A stretch of DNA of 64,000 nt from positions 116,462,501-116,526,500 of the forward strand of contig CM044308.1 of NCBI GenBank assembly GCA_024291935.2, written 5' to 3'. The number at the start of each line of letters is the position of its first letter. Position 1 is the first letter of the stretch. The position numbers and the translations under genes are program-made. Below are positions 23,330 to 36,479 of this stretch, one piece after another. Source of the DNA: Okapia johnstoni. Its lineage: Eukaryota > Chordata > Mammalia > Artiodactyla > Giraffidae. The notes under the pieces are model-generated. The model had not been told where the DNA came from, ran no database searches, and was given only the letters and a program-made list of their open reading frames with translations.

Positions 23330-24120
23330 CGTACTGTTTTTACTGTGATGTCTCTTTTGTTCTTTGTAGCTCTGTCTTTGCCAGTATAATCATACCTTTT
23401 CTATAATGTTTTGTAAATGAAATTACATAGTATGGAGTCTTTTGCATTAGATTTCTTTCACTTAGCGTAATGCTTAGAGGTGTTTCAGTAGTCTGTTTAT
23501 TGTTGAGTAGTATCCCAGTGATGCTTGTAGCACGATTTGTTTACACTTTTCACCAGTTGGTAGAAGTGGGGGTTGTTTCCAGTTTTATCTTTCATGGCTA
23601 AAGCGCCTATGAATATTCATGTACAAGTCTTTGTGTGGAACTGTGTTTTCATTTTTTCTGGGTAAATACCTAGCAGTGGTATTGCTGGGTCATATGGTAA
23701 GTGTGGATGTTCCAGCTGTTCCATGTTCTCACCAATGCTAGCCATTCTTGTAGATGTATAGTAATATCTTTCTACTAACTAACAATACTGAGCATTTTTT
23801 TCATAATCTTGTTGGCTAATCTTATATTTTCTTTGGTGAAGTATCTGCTCAGATCATTCCTTTTTCTTTTTTAAAAAAATTATTTGTCCTATTATCAAGT
23901 AGTAAAGTTTTTTATATTTTCTGGCTATAAGTCCTTTTCAGATATGCCTTGCAAATATTTTCTCCCAGTCTGTAGCTTACTTTTACTTTCTTAGTGTTTT
24001 TCAAGGAACAGGTTTTTTATTTAAACAGTTTATTTTACAATTTTTTCCTTTTTAAGTCTTTTGCTTTTTGTGTTCTGTTTATCAAATCTTTGCCTGACCC
24101 ACAGTTATTAATACAGTTTT
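23330..24120 (-). mobile_element. Old L1 LINE 3' region
   Basis: Antisense L1 phrases appear in order: TTAGCGTAATGCTTAGAGG, GTTGAGTAGTATCCCAGTG, TATTGCTGGGTCATATGGTA, TCTTTGGTGAAGTATCTG and TCAGATATGCCTTGCAAATA. It is many-fold interrupted by stops and therefore dead. The 3' limit may lie further left, near 22880. Confidence 0.7.
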
Positions 24121-24223
24121 TAAAAAGTTTTTAATAGAAATGGCAATCAATAAAGCTCTTATGTTTACCTTTATAATTCATTTTGAGATAATTTTGGTGA
24201 GATAATATGGTGTAATGTGCAAT

Positions 24224-24414
24224 ATCCAATTGTGTCTGACTCTTCATGGCCCCATGGATTGTAGCCCACCAGGCTTCTCTATCTATGGAATTTTCCAGGC
24301 AAGAGACTGGAGTAGGTTGCCATGCCCTCCTCCAGGGGATCTTCCCGACCCAGAAATCCTCATCTCTTGAATTGGCAGGTGGATTCTTTACCATTAGCGT
24401 CACTTGGGAAGCCC
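24224..24414 (-). mobile_element. Bov-tA SINE
   Basis: The complement begins GGGCTTCCCAAGTGACGCTA and passes through AAGAATCCACCTGCCAATTC, the CCCTGGAGG body and the CATGAAGAGTCAGACACAAT tail. The B box is degenerate. Confidence 0.9.
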
Positions 24415-25966
24415 AGTATGGTGTAAAGTAAGAGTCAAAGTAAAGTCTTTTTCTGTAGTAAATCTTGAAGTCACATAGTATAAACCCTCCAACTATGTTC
24501 TTTTTCAAAAATTGTTTTGGGCAATTCTAGGTCTTTTTTCTGCTTGGATTTTGATAGAAAGTATAGGGAATATATAGATCAGTTTGGGGAAGAACTGGCA
24601 ACAAACAATACTGAGTCTTCTAATTCATCAGCATAGCATATCTCTCCATTTATGTAGGACATCTAAGTTAAAGATGTATTTTATAATTTTATATTTAATA
24701 ATATTTGAATAATTTTAATTTTTTCTACAGTATTTTATAATTTTTCATGTACAGATCTTGCACATCTTTTGCTGCATTTATGTGTTTCATAGTTTTGATG
24801 TTATAGTAAGTAGCATGTTTTAACTTTTGGTTGCTAGCATATAGAAATACAGTTGATGTTTGTATACTGAACTTGTATCTTGCAGCTTCAATAAACTTAC
24901 TTACTAGTTCTAGTAGCCTTTTTTTTAAGATTCCCTGTGGTGGTCCACACAGATGAATCATGAGAGCAAGATCAAAAGGGCAGAATGGTTTTTGACCCAT
25001 AGATGTTAATAGCAAAATGATTTGATGTGTCTACTCAAAATCATTTTATTACATTTGGGACTCTAAAGTATAGTTTGTCTAGGAAAAGGAAAATGTTTCT
25101 CCTGCTGTTCTGTGACGCTTGAAATTGATGCTGCCTAAAAAGCTCTAGTTATATTATATTATAATCTCATGTTTCTTCCTGAGGCTAGTTAGAGCATAAA
25201 TTCAATGTAAATTTATATCATTAAGTTGTTCTTGTTATACATGTGGCCCAACTTTTCCCTCTCGGTCTTCCTTCACACATTTTTGTTTTTATGTGACTTC
25301 ACACTCAGACTTTTCCTAGCTCTTTTATATTATCATCATGCAGGCTTCTGTGAGAAGTGTAACTGTGGTGGATACTCACTGCCTGCCTTACGCTAAGAAA
25401 GTGGCCAGGTTTGAGTCTGCAGCGTGTCTTTTGTCCTTTGGAGTGTTGTTTTGAATGTTGAAGCCAGTCAGTTCTGCTTTATTTAGAGTGGCTTTTTCCC
25501 AGTGATTGTATCCTATGTAAGTAAACAAAAAAGAAAGTGAGTTACTGTAAATCATCCTCTGGGCTGATTGGGCAGGTTATCAAGCTAGTGAAATAGTAGT
25601 AGTGTACTTTGCAGGGTGGGTATTCTCCCAAGGATTATCTAAAGATAGATGTATGAAAAAATATGTTTATCAAACCTGCCCCTCTAGTGGCATGATAAAC
25701 ATAAGAAAACTCTAGAATCAGGGCATTAGCTAGCCAGTTCTCTGCTGCTGAATGTTTTCTCCTTCCTCTAATCTATTTCATGGAAAACAGAGGTTATGTG
25801 GTAACCAGTGTTACACCAAATTAGAATTGGGCACTTTAGCTCCTGCTGTTCCTTCCATTTAATTTTGTTAAAAATTGTTTCCTTATAAAAATCCGTTGAA
25901 ACCTAAAGATGTGTCTAAATCCTGCCTCCTAACTAACCTGTAGGATTTCTTCACCCTCTCTCCTAG

Positions 25967-26096
25967 CTTTGGTGTCATCCCCAGCACTCCTCTGGCCATC
26001 CATACACCGCTGATGCCAAACCAGAGCATCGATGTCTCCCTGCCCCTCAACACCTTGGGCCCCGTCATGAAGATGGAGCCTCTGAACAACCTACAG
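25967..26096 (+). CDS. AP2B1: AP2B1 exon: appendage sandwich subdomain II (residues 761-804)
   Basis: 130 coding bases. The first base completes Ser761 and the exon ends in phase 0 at Gln804. It encodes FGVIPSTPLAIHTPLMPNQS, then a VSLPLNTLGPV strand and KMEPLNNLQ. These are the central strands of the ear sandwich. The acceptor is CTCTCCTAG and the donor GTTAGAC at 26097, a weaker match to consensus than the other donors (GTTAGA rather than GTAAGT). It precedes the largest intron of the window. Reading frame intact. Confidence 0.97.
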
Positions 26097-26739
26097 GTTA
26101 GACTTTTACTTCACTCTGGGCGTACAGGTTGATATCTTGCCAATTTTATTTTATTTATATGTAAAGCAACTCCTCTCATATTAGATTTAGTCATGGAATA
26201 GGGTTTGAAATAACTCTGTGGAGAAGGCTTATGTTTCGTTAAAACACACACAAGAAAAAGTCATACGTTGACATAGAAAGTTATTAATTTTTTTTAACTT
26301 AACAAACAAAAACTTTTCAAGGTGTTATTCACAAACTTTTTTCTTAAGACTTTCATAAAAGGGAATTTGAACGTTGTAAGAGTAGATTTCAGTATTGTGG
26401 AACAAATTAAAAAAAAAAAAAAGTAGACTTCAGGAAAGCTATGTGGAGGTCATCTTTGAACACACTGCCATAAATAGTTGGGTTATCTGTATGATATGAG
26501 TGTGGTAAGTGTAACTTCACCTTAGAGGAGCTCAGAACTTTTATCATGTCTACAAGAGCCTCTCCATCTTGAAAATACTGAATTTTTAGAATGCTGAAGT
26601 CCTAGGTTAGAGTTTCATATCATTTGCATCACTTTGAATTTCTCTTTGAAATAAGCCTTCTGGGGTTTAAGTCACTTGAAGGCAGAGTAGTAAGCATGTA
26701 AATTGAAGCCACAGCAACCTGAAGGGATAAAATACAGAT

Positions 26740-27320
26740 ACAAGCCCGGACATTGAGGATTTTAATGCTCACAAGGACAGAGGAGACCACCTTGGGCCAA
26801 CCTGAGGTGGGGAACTGTAACTGAGCTTTGCATAAAGCTGAGCCCCTGGAAGGGCAAGTCCCTCAGTGAAAGGGGAACTAGAAACACATTTCCACAGAGC
26901 CAAATGATGGGAGAAAGTTCTCTCTGACCAGGGTTCTGGGTGGCCTCTTGTGAAAAATCCAGAGCCTGAGTTTATACTGCATAGGTACAGAATTCTCCAA
27001 ACCAGTAAATTAGTGTAGAATTGGACCAGAACTGATAGAGCCTAAGATACCTGGCAGAAGCAAATGCAAAAATGGCCCTTTTGCAACAATTTTGAACTTT
27101 AAGGCCATCAGGACTCCCATCTGAAAAGAAAATCTCTACTGAAAGTGAGCTCATGATTTAACAAAAAAAGAAAAAGGGAACGATGTACTGAGACTGACGT
27201 AAGACTCAACAAAGAGGATTGGGCATCCCCTTCTACCAAGACCTTGAGAGAATAGTCTGAATGAGACTATAAAATATGCTTTAAATGATGAACAAAAAAT
27301 AGCAATCTTCCACTTTGCGG
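26740..27320 (+). mobile_element. Possible L1 5'-UTR relic
   Basis: The order of phrases (GGATTTTAATGCTCACAAGG, AGGAGACCACCTTGGGCC, GGCCATCAGGACTCCCATCT, AAGAAAATCTCTACTG, GCTTTAAATGATGAACAAAA) resembles ancient L1 5' regions. It is much diverged and I am not sure. Confidence 0.35.
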
Positions 27321-27964
27321 TCAAGACAGATAGGTCCCATTGCTCAGTGTCTTGGAAATACCAGTGTGGGATCCTAGTACTCATGGTGAGACATCAACAA
27401 TAAAATTACTTACAGTTGAAACTAATGTTCTCCCAAATAGTTTAAACACCAGCACACCAGGCCTGCTTGCCAGTTGACTGATTGCCTTGCTGCCTCAGTA
27501 GTTGACTGCTTCTTTTTCGGCAAAGGGTTTGATGATACAGAGTGACAATGAGTGAGTCACAGTGTAACTTGGCTCAGTCTAGGAGAGCAGAACAAGGATT
27601 ACTGTGCAGAAGGAGTTGGCTGTGCTGCTGTGATGAGACTAACATGTTGAGGGGCTTTTCCAACATAGAATCCTAAAGTAAGTAACTAACCCAAATTTAC
27701 ATCTGCTCTCTTTTCATGGGAGTCTAAGCTCCTGTTGGCTCACAGAGCCTCAAGCCAAATATTTGAGGTCAGTCAGCATGGGTGCGAGAATTCTTTACTT
27801 TAGAAGTAGGAAAAGGAATTTGGGTCACAGAAATCAGGGCAAATTTCCTCTTAAAACCAAAAAGGAACAGTGAATAAATGTCAGTTTACTTCTCTATTTG
27901 CATTTCCATTTCACATTCAGTAAAATGAACATCCCAGATGGGAACCCTCACATGAGGTGATCTT

Positions 27965-28083
27965 TTTGTTTGTTTGTTTGGCTGCATAGCATGTGGGATC
28001 TTAGTTCCCCAACCAAGGATTGAACTGGTGTCTCTTACATTGGAAGCCCAGAGTCTTAACTACTAGACCACCAGGGAAGTCCC
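27965..28083 (-). mobile_element. CHR-type tRNA-derived SINE
   Basis: The complement reads GGGACTTCCCTGGTGGTCTA, AGTTAAGACTCTGGGCTTCC, a B-box region TTCAATCCTTGGTTGGGG, AACTAAGATCCCACATGC, and a (CAAA)n tail. This is the cetartiodactyl CHR layout, distinct from Bov-tA. Confidence 0.85.
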
Positions 28084-30053
28084 AGGAACCCTTATAAAAG
28101 AGGTTGAATCTTAGTCTAAATCCTTCCCTCACATTAGAACTAGCAAGTTTTCATTTTCACAAACCTGACATTAAAAAAAACTTATAATTTTTCCATCTAA
28201 CCAGAATGTAATAAAGCAGTTCAGCTTCTCTAGAGAAAACAAATTTTCCATCTGTAGTCAACTACTGATTCTCATGCTTTCCCATGGATTTTTTCCTTTC
28301 AAGGATGTCATAATTATGATTATTTTCTCATTTAATTGGCATTGCCCAATGGAGAAGATAAGCAAAAACTTGAAAAGAGATGAAGTTTTCCCCCCCTGAG
28401 AGCAGCTCTATTTAATGTCTGCTAGTGGAATTTGAAACTAATGATTAACTGAAGATGGTGGGTTACCTTAGTTTTCAGCTTCTATTCTGCTCTTGTCCCA
28501 GTATGAATAAAAAGAGTCAGATCTTAACTTCAATAGGCTTTGACCATAAAGATCCAGATAAAGCCAGGTAAAGATTGATTGGCATTTAAATATTATGAAT
28601 ATATATGTTTAAATTCATGAGCTCATGCAGGAAAAATGAGTACTTTTCTAGTACCGCAGACAATAAAATCAGAAAAGAAAAAATGAAAGTTTTAGGAAAT
28701 GAAATTTGGGAAGCAATGTGAGTTTTAGCTGTTTTGGCTAATTTGGTATCTATATATAGGACAGACAAATCAAACTAGCCTCCAGAACTGTAATGTGGCA
28801 TTTAGTAGAAAAACTTTTCATTAAAAACATCGTCAAACTACTTATTGACCTATGGTCTTTTTGAACCATTATTGAAAAAAAGATACTGTTCTCTCTTAAA
28901 ATGTAAAATAGATTATACCTTAGAGAGAGCATTAAATACCTAGTAGAAATTTGAACCTAGAAAATCTACTGTACTAATAATAATATTGGTTATCAAAAGC
29001 CTTTGTGAATACAACTTACACAAAGCAAAGTTTAGCTTGCCCCCCTGGGAGCTTCTCTTGAGTTTAACATATTATAGTCCTTAAAAAAGAATTGATTCCC
29101 TCTATTTAAATAAAACAAAAACCTTAACAAATGTCTAAATGAATTTTATCTAAAAGAGCTTTCTCTGACTTTGATATCCTTTTCACTTCATCTGTTTCAC
29201 CTGTGTTAGTTGCTTAGAAACATTTTCCCAATATACTCCTTCAAACTTGACACCTGGCAAGTGACTGCTTCTTCAAGTCAGTGTCTTCAAAAGTACAATA
29301 GAATTGTGACATAACATGTTCATCCTAGTCTTTGTGTGGATGCTGTGGAGTTCTCACATTTGATTGGCCTCCTTTTTCACCAAGCTGTGAACTTTTGTGA
29401 GAACGTTGATACCCCTTTCTTTCAAGTTTTAATTTTATCAGGTCTGTGAATATACAGTTTAGAGTTAACTAGTTCTAGAGTTAGCTAAGAAAAACCCAGT
29501 CCCCAGCCTTCTCTTCCCACTTACAGCCATTATCTGTGTACATATTCCCAACCCTCATATTTTCCTGATAGAACTGTCTTAGGATTTGCTTTAATTAGTA
29601 TTCATTGTTCATGTTACTATGATTATATATACTCCTCAGAGCTGAACTATATAGTGTGATTGTTTTTCTCTGTAAAACTTTTTTCTTTTTTTTCCTAAAA
29701 CTTTTTATAAGTAATTAGATATTTACCCATTAAGACTTGTCTCTATTTGTTTGCTTCATTTTTTTGTGTTAACTGCCATTCATTCCCAAATTCCCATGTT
29801 TTCAAACTCTTCAAAATAGTCCTACCGATTTCACTCCTAAAGTCTCCTTTGGGAGCCGTTTGACTACTTTAATCTGGAATGATTTTCTTCCACATCTGAA
29901 ACTGTCATCCTGTGAACTCTCTTCATCATAGCCCTGAGGATTCATTCTGTTCATCTGTCTTGTATGTTGGGTCTCCTCTTGTATTTTTCTCTCCTTGATT
30001 TACTCCTTCATTTTGATGAAGAACATACTCCAGTAGCTTCCTAAAAATAGGTG

Positions 30054-30291
30054 TTCAGTTCAGCCGTACAGTCGTGTCCTACTCTTTGCGACCCCATGGA
30101 CTGCAGCACGCCAGGCCTCCCTGTCCATCACCAACTCCTGGAATTTACTCAAACTCATGTCCATTGAGTCGGTGATGCCATCCAACCATCTCATCCTCTG
30201 TCATTCCCTTGTCCTCCCACCTTCAGTCTTTCCCAACATCGGGATCTTTTCAGTGAGTCAGTTCTTCACATCAGGTGGCCAAAGTATTGGA
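30054..30291 (-). mobile_element. BovB LINE 3'-end fragment
   Basis: CAGTCGTGTCCTACTCTTTG, CATGGACTGCAGCACGCCAG, GAGTCGGTGATGCCATCC and AGGTGGCCAAAGTATTGGA are the complement of the BovB 3' end. About 240 bases remain. Confidence 0.92.
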
Positions 30292-30740
30292 TAGGTGTGT
30301 AAAGTTTTAAACAGGTAGCGACTTTACATGTTTTAGAACATTTTTTTCTTCACACTTATATGATGGTTTCTGTATATTTTGCTAGATTAGAAATAGTTTT
30401 CCTGCTAGTCTGAAGTCATTCTGATTCTTGATCCTTTTCTGTGCCGTGTTCTCTCTGAATGAAAACTTGTACAATCCTTTGTTTTTCCCTCTTCTGAAAT
30501 TTCACAGCGATATGCCTCAGTTTGTGTCTCTTTTCATCCTCTGCACTAGGTCCTTATTGTGCTGTTTCAATGTAGAAACTTATATCCTTCAATTCTGGGA
30601 ATTTTTCTTTTTTATAGATCTCCTTTCATTTTCTTTGTCTCTCTTATTGGAAGTCTTGCTCTTTGAATGTTGACCTTCCTGGACCAGTCTTCTGCTTTTT
30701 GTCCTATTTTCCATCTCCTTCTGCTCTACTTTTTCTTTTT

Positions 30741-30847
30741 GCCATAACCATGTGACATGCAGGCTCTTAGTTCCCTGACCAGGGATTGAACCTGCACCCC
30801 CTGCAGTGGATGTGCAGAGTCTTAACCACTGGATCACCAGGGAAGTC
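30741..30847 (-). mobile_element. CHR-type tRNA-derived SINE
   Basis: The complement runs GGACTTCCCTGGTGATCCAG, TGGTTAAGACTCTGCACATC, GGTTCAATCCCTGGTCAGGG, AACTAAGAGCCTGCATGTCA. Short pyrimidine repeats (CTTTTTCTTTTT and CTTCTTTTT) flank it as possible target duplications. Confidence 0.85.
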
Positions 30848-31293
30848 CTTCTTTTTGCTCTATTTTCTAAAAACTTTTTATGAAAAAATTTTAACTCTAC
30901 GAAAATAAGCAATCATGTAATGAGTCCCTGTGTGCTCATCCCTCAGCTTCAATAATTAATCAGTCCAAAGTTAGTAGCATTTCATCTGTGCTCCCTGTGC
31001 ATAGCCCTACCCCATATTATTTTGAAGCAAATCTTAGACATATCATTTCCTCTGTAAATATTTCAATGTGTATATTTAAAACAGATGGTTTCTTTTTAAA
31101 AACATACACCACAGTAACTATTTTGCGCATTAAAAAATTAACAAGAATTCCTTAACATCAGATATCCAGTCAGTGCTCAAGTTTCTGATTATCTCCGTGT
31201 CTTAAACTTTTGTTTTTATTTATTTATTATTGTTTGTTTGAATCAGTAAAGTGCACATATTAATGATGGGTTGATATCTCATAAGGCTCCTTA

Positions 31294-31493
31294 ACTATCC
31301 TGTTCAGTAAAATAACTCTTAGCCACATGCAGCTATCTAAACAGAAATTAATTAAAAACAAGTAAAATAAAAAGTTCATTTCCTCAGTTGCATTAGCCGC
31401 ATTCAAATGTTCTCATGGCTGGTGGTTACTAAATTGGTCAGTGCAGAAGTAGAACATTTCTGTCATTATGGGAAGTTCTTTTGGGCAGTGCTG
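31294..31493. mobile_element. hAT-Charlie-type MER relic
   Basis: TAGCCACATGCAGCTATC, an AT-rich centre with AATTAATTAAAAACAAG, GCCGCATTCAAATG, GCTGGTGGTTACTAAATTGG and a right end TTTTGGGCAGTGCTG. The right end mirrors a degenerate left end near CTATCCTGTTCAGTAAAAT. This is the pattern of short hAT elements with CAGTGCTGTCCAATAGAA termini. Confidence 0.55.
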
Positions 31494-31702
31494 ATCTATG
31501 GGCTGCTTCATTTTTATGTTTGGTTTTCAGCAGCTTGACTGTTATGTACCCTGGTGTTTTCATTACATTTATCTGGCTTCAGGTTCACTGAACTTGGATC
31601 TGTAAATTGATAGCTTCTCCCAAATTTAGGAAAGTGTTGTGTTTTTTTTTTTAATTATTCAATTTTTTTTCAGTCCCAGTATCTCACTACCCTTCCTTCA
31701 GA

Positions 31703-31917
31703 ATTCCACTTCTAAGGTGGCACAAGTGGTAAAGAATCTGCCTGTGCAGGAGCAGTAGAGATGTGGGTTTGATCCCTGGGTCGGAGGATCCCCTGGAAAA
31801 GGAAAATGGCAACCCATTCCAGTATTTCTTACCTGTAAAATTCCATGGACCAAGGAGTTTGACAGGCTGCAGTCCATGGGGTTGCAAAGAGTTGGACACG
31901 ACTGAGTATACACATGC
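31703..31917 (+). mobile_element. Bov-tA SINE
   Basis: GTGGTAAAGAATCTGCCTG, GGTTTGATCCCTGGGTCGG, GATCCCCTGGAAAAGG, CAACCCATTCCAGTATT and GTTGGACACGACTGAGTATA in order, with a changed head. Open frames of 71-121 codons over it on both strands are SINE sequence. Confidence 0.9.
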
Positions 31918-34900
31918 CACTGTCATGTGCAACTACTTGATTGTCCCCTCAACCCCTAAGGCTGGTTTTCAGTTGTTTTTTTTTTTCTTTCTTTTCTTTT
32001 CTTCAGAATGGGTAATTCCTATTGATCTGTCTTCAAGTATACAGACTCTTTTCTTTTATAGGCTACAACATTCTGGTATATCTGTCCAGTATAACTTTCA
32101 TTTCAGATACGGTATTTTTCAGTTCTAGGATTTCCATTTGGTTCTTTGCTAAAATTCCACCTCTGTTCCCTCAGGAATACAACTGGAGAACCGGTTTCAC
32201 AGCCTTCTCTTCTTCTATTCCACTTCCACCCTTTGGCCATCCTTGGGCCTAAGGATATGTTTACTGACCCTCAGAAAAAGTGACCAGTAGAAGTATCTCA
32301 GACAGGACCTGGAAACAGTGTTAGGGCTTTTTAGCTAGGAAGTTCTGTGTTTTCTACCTGGGCATGTCTCTTTGGCCATACGGATTCTTATGTAGGAGGG
32401 TTCTGAGGAGCCCAGAGGAAGATCAGAGTATGGCCCTCTAAACCCTAAGACCCAGGGTAGGAGCCCCACCCACCCATCACTGAATGCATCTGGAATCCTC
32501 TGTGTCAGTACTTCCATGTCTTTCTTTTGGGAGTTGGCTTAATTCTTCCAAAAATTATCCTTGACTCTCCTGTTTTAGAATTTAAAGGCTTTCTACCAGC
32601 CTCCTGGGAGCTAAACTGGGAAAGAGGACTGGAGAGTCTCAGCACTCGGTATGCATAAATTCCCTTACTCCACCACCTCTCAGCCATGTCTAGCATTCTC
32701 TTCAAAGTACTATCTACCTTATCTCCTCTGAAAGAATCAGTCTTTTAGTTTTATTGAGGGGCTTAGGTAGCTCAGGGTGGTGTGGGGATCTCAGACTCAG
32801 TTTCTTCATCCTCTTTCTTTTAACGTCCCCTCCATCATTTCCCCTCCGTACAATTCCAGAGGTGCTACCAGTCCTAAGACTTTGAGAACTTTGTGGTGTT
32901 ATTGCTAACAGCATTTGTTTTACAATTACCAAGATTTTGTTGCTACTGTGTTTTTTTCTGTCCCATCTTTGTGAACTTATACCCTTAATTCTTTTTTCCT
33001 TTTAATTATGGCCGAATTCTTCCAGGAGAAAGAAAATTTAAATGTGATTTTAAGTCTACTGTCTTTGCCTGAAAGTCTCATGACACCTTCATAAAAATCC
33101 TTCTTTCCTTCCTTCTGTACTTCTTTGTGTTTTAGAGGTTAACCTGTAGATAAATAATTGATCCTATAATGTATATGGTTTTTTATTATCTATCTTTGTA
33201 TCCTCTTGAAACCCCACTTAAGTGTTGTTTAATAAGAGGATGGATATTAATAAAAGAAATAATGTCTCAGTTTTTTTATTTGAATGTCCCTTCTCAAACA
33301 AGGCATTTAACCTTTGACTGATTAGGGCAGGAAGTGCTAAGGATGCTAGCTGCAAAGGACACAATCTTACAACCCCATTTATTCATGTCTTTAAGATCTT
33401 TGTTAACCAAAATGGGTTTTTTTTTGGGGGGGGGGTGTTGTTTTGTTCTGTTTTTTTGGCAAGGTAGGGCCCTGAGAAAATTCTGTCCCTTGCTACTCCC
33501 ACATTGCAATCCCAGCCTGTGAGACAGTCAGTTGCAGATGGTGCCTGTCCCTGATATTTCATGTCTTACATATGTCCGTTCACACTCAGAAGGCCCACAG
33601 CTGTAGCTATTGTACCGGAAAAACTGGTAAATGCCTCCAAACGGAAGACCTTTTCAGCAGCTTCGATCAAAGGAAGCAAACCAGCTTGGCATTTACTGAC
33701 TTTTCTTGACTGTTGTGCAAGCCGAACAAGTTCAGTATTAAAGCCTCCTTTGGTCTTCCAGGAGCCACAGCTGAGGACTGCACACTCTGGTTGCTTTTAT
33801 GGGACCACATGCTGCTTGAATAGACATTGACTCCTTGAAGTGGTGGATCTTAGGAAAACTGTAAGAGATTCCCAGGTCACAGATAGATCCAGTGCTGAAA
33901 ATAACCCCTGTAGACAGGACAGAATCTGAAATATTCCATTAACAACCTGTAGGAAATGGTTATGAAAGATCTTGGTTATGAAAGATGAAAATATTTTACC
34001 ACCAAAGAGAAAATTGCTTTTCGGGATTGCTATTTCAATTTTGATATATTTTTCATGTCACATCAGTAGTATAAATGTGTCCTTTAATCTCATCTGAGAA
34101 GTAGAGTATCTTATATACTAGATGTTTCTTTTTCCCTCAGTTGGCCTCATAGAGAACCTCCTTATCCTTTTTGTCAGGATAATCAGGATTCTGCTAGACA
34201 ACACCGTTTGTCTTTCCATAACCAGCACTCGACTGCTGGCTTCTTGTACCCTCTTCTCCGAGTATGCTTGTCAGTAGCAGCTGCCCTGCTTGAATAACCA
34301 CACATAAGCAGTAGATAGAAATCCTGTATCCTGATAGGCTGACATGGTCTAGCAAATTATAAATCTGGCTTCAACGGTAGGAGACAGTTGTTCCTAAAAC
34401 CCACAATTCAGTTCTTAAAACACCCAAGCTTGAGAACTAGTCATCATTAAAAAGAGCCTGTGAGATGATTACCCAAGTAATAGAAGCCCATGCTTGGCCA
34501 AATGATACTAAATTTCACATAGTTCTGCAGGGTAATAGAAGTGATTTGTGGGTTTTCATCTATTAAAATTTCAACCATCTTTAAATCATGTTAGTTAAGT
34601 CAAGAGTTGATAAAAATTGAATTATTTTTGTATTTCTAGTTAGATAAATGATTGGTAAATAGAGCTTTATGCAGTAGAGGACTTCAAATTCTGAATAAAA
34701 AGTAGGTACCTCTTTCTAGTCCTTATGTTCTCATTGTGGCTCATAATTTTTACACAAAGCCTTAGGGTACATTATAGGTTGGAATTACAGGAAACACCCT
34801 GGGATTTTCCTAAACTGGATTGAAGTCCACTTGAGAGCCATATCTTGCCCTCATTCATGTTTAGCTCTCTTAATACTTTGCTGTGGCATTATGTTCAGTG

Positions 34901-36479
34901 AGATTGGAAAAGAGTTTCTTTTATTCACAGTTTTGTAGTATGAGGTTATACATAGGTTTCATGGTATTGAGATCAGGTTTTATACAATAAGTTTCTCTCT
35001 GAATCAAGGCTCACAAGGCCTGAAAATCAGTCAGGTGGACCTATAATGAAAATATACCAAGTCTGAATTCATTTTCCCTTTTATTCTATTTCAGGAGAGC
35101 CTAAGTGTGTGGAAGGACTTATGTTTGTGTTCTGCAAATAAATGTCAGTTTTATTATTCTGATTTTTAACGGGAAAAAAATGTGGAGACACTAGTAAATG
35201 TGCTTAGACTCTACATTGGAGACAAAGGAAAACATCATTTAATCATTTTTGAAAAGTGTATGAATTTGGTCTTGGGCTTAGTGGCAACATTCCACTGAAG
35301 AAGTTGGAAGGCAGATACTCCAAATATGAAAGCACAAAACTTCTCAAATCCATAGCTCATTCCATAGCTCATGCTGTGTTTCTGACAATAGTTTCTGCCC
35401 CTTCTGTGTATGACCTGATTCCCTGGTAAAACTACCCAGAGATAGCATCTCTGCACGATGGCCTACCCATGTGCCCAGTCATCTGACAGCCACCTGTGCC
35501 TGCTTTTTGTCTATGCTGAGGTTAAATAATACAGCAGGCAGTACATAGGCACACCTGTGAACCCTCTTGATTTCTAACTTGCTAGAACCTAGATTAGATT
35601 CTAGATCAGTTGCATCTCAGGATTTTAAAATAATGTTCATTCACTCTCATTACTGAAGTTTATTCTTCTATTGAGTTTTCTTTGTGTCTTCAGTCCCATG
35701 ACATACCAGACTGGGGTGTGGAATATCTAATAACTTTAACTGATTGTTTATTAGTCCTTTCTTCACCATTTTGTGGTTCAGTACAGTATGTACAAAATGT
35801 ATTTTAAAGTTTTAACAGTAAGCCCTGCATAGCAAACAGATCATGGTGCTTAATGGTAAATAGTATTCAGTAATGCAACAGCTGCAGTCATGGGCACATC
35901 AGCCCGTCATAGCAGGGTACACAGAGCTGTTAATAAAGGCTAAAAGAGATCATGCTTTTAGAGTTAGAGTCTCTGTAGGTTGGACAGAACCTGTTCAAGG
36001 TAAGACCTTGGGTTTGGGGAACTTACCTGTTGGAAAGACTGAAAGGCCTCTGAAAATACTGTTGGCTGTTTCTGGCAGCTGAAACTGTAGAGAGTAATTC
36101 TGTTGAAGGCTGCTGGAGGAGGAGGGCATCTGGGGCTTGTGATAAAGGTTTCTGGGTGGTAACCAAATTGATTAGTATAGCATGGCAGGTGGGTTCTGTA
36201 TTGACAGAAAAGAGATCAAATTACCTTTGCTGTGAGTTTCTGATTTATTTTGCCTAACATGTAAAACTAATAATGAGGAAGCTGCCTGGAGCAGGAACAG
36301 ATGCAGTATATCTTAGCATCATTTTCCCTTGACCCTATGGTCCCTGTGAGGCATGCAGCTGCCAGTGACCCTCTCCACAGGTCCTAGCAGAGTTGTAACA
36401 GTTTCTTAATTCTTGCTGTATCAGTGCCCTGTTAGACACGTGTTTACATCACTAGTGTAGAAGAACTTTCATTGGTATT

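Larger units (their letters stand above)
21396..25966 (+). other. AP2B1: AP2B1 intron within the sandwich subdomain
   Basis: 4,571 bases from GTAAGA to CTCCTAG. It contains two Bov-tA SINEs in opposite orientation and an old L1 3' region on the minus strand. The stretches 21962-22880 and 24420-25960 are AT-rich and unassigned. Confidence 0.85.
30890..32170 (-). mobile_element. Old antisense L1 material, interrupted
   Basis: 30890-31210 (CCCTCAGCTTCAATAATTAA, CAAATCTTAGACATATCATT, ATCAGATATCCAGTCAGTG) and 31500-32160 (CACTGAACTTGGATCTG, TTTCCATTTGGTTCTTTGC) resemble antisense pieces of ancient L1. They are broken by an hAT relic and a Bov-tA. They may be separate fragments rather than one element. 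Confidence 0.4.
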
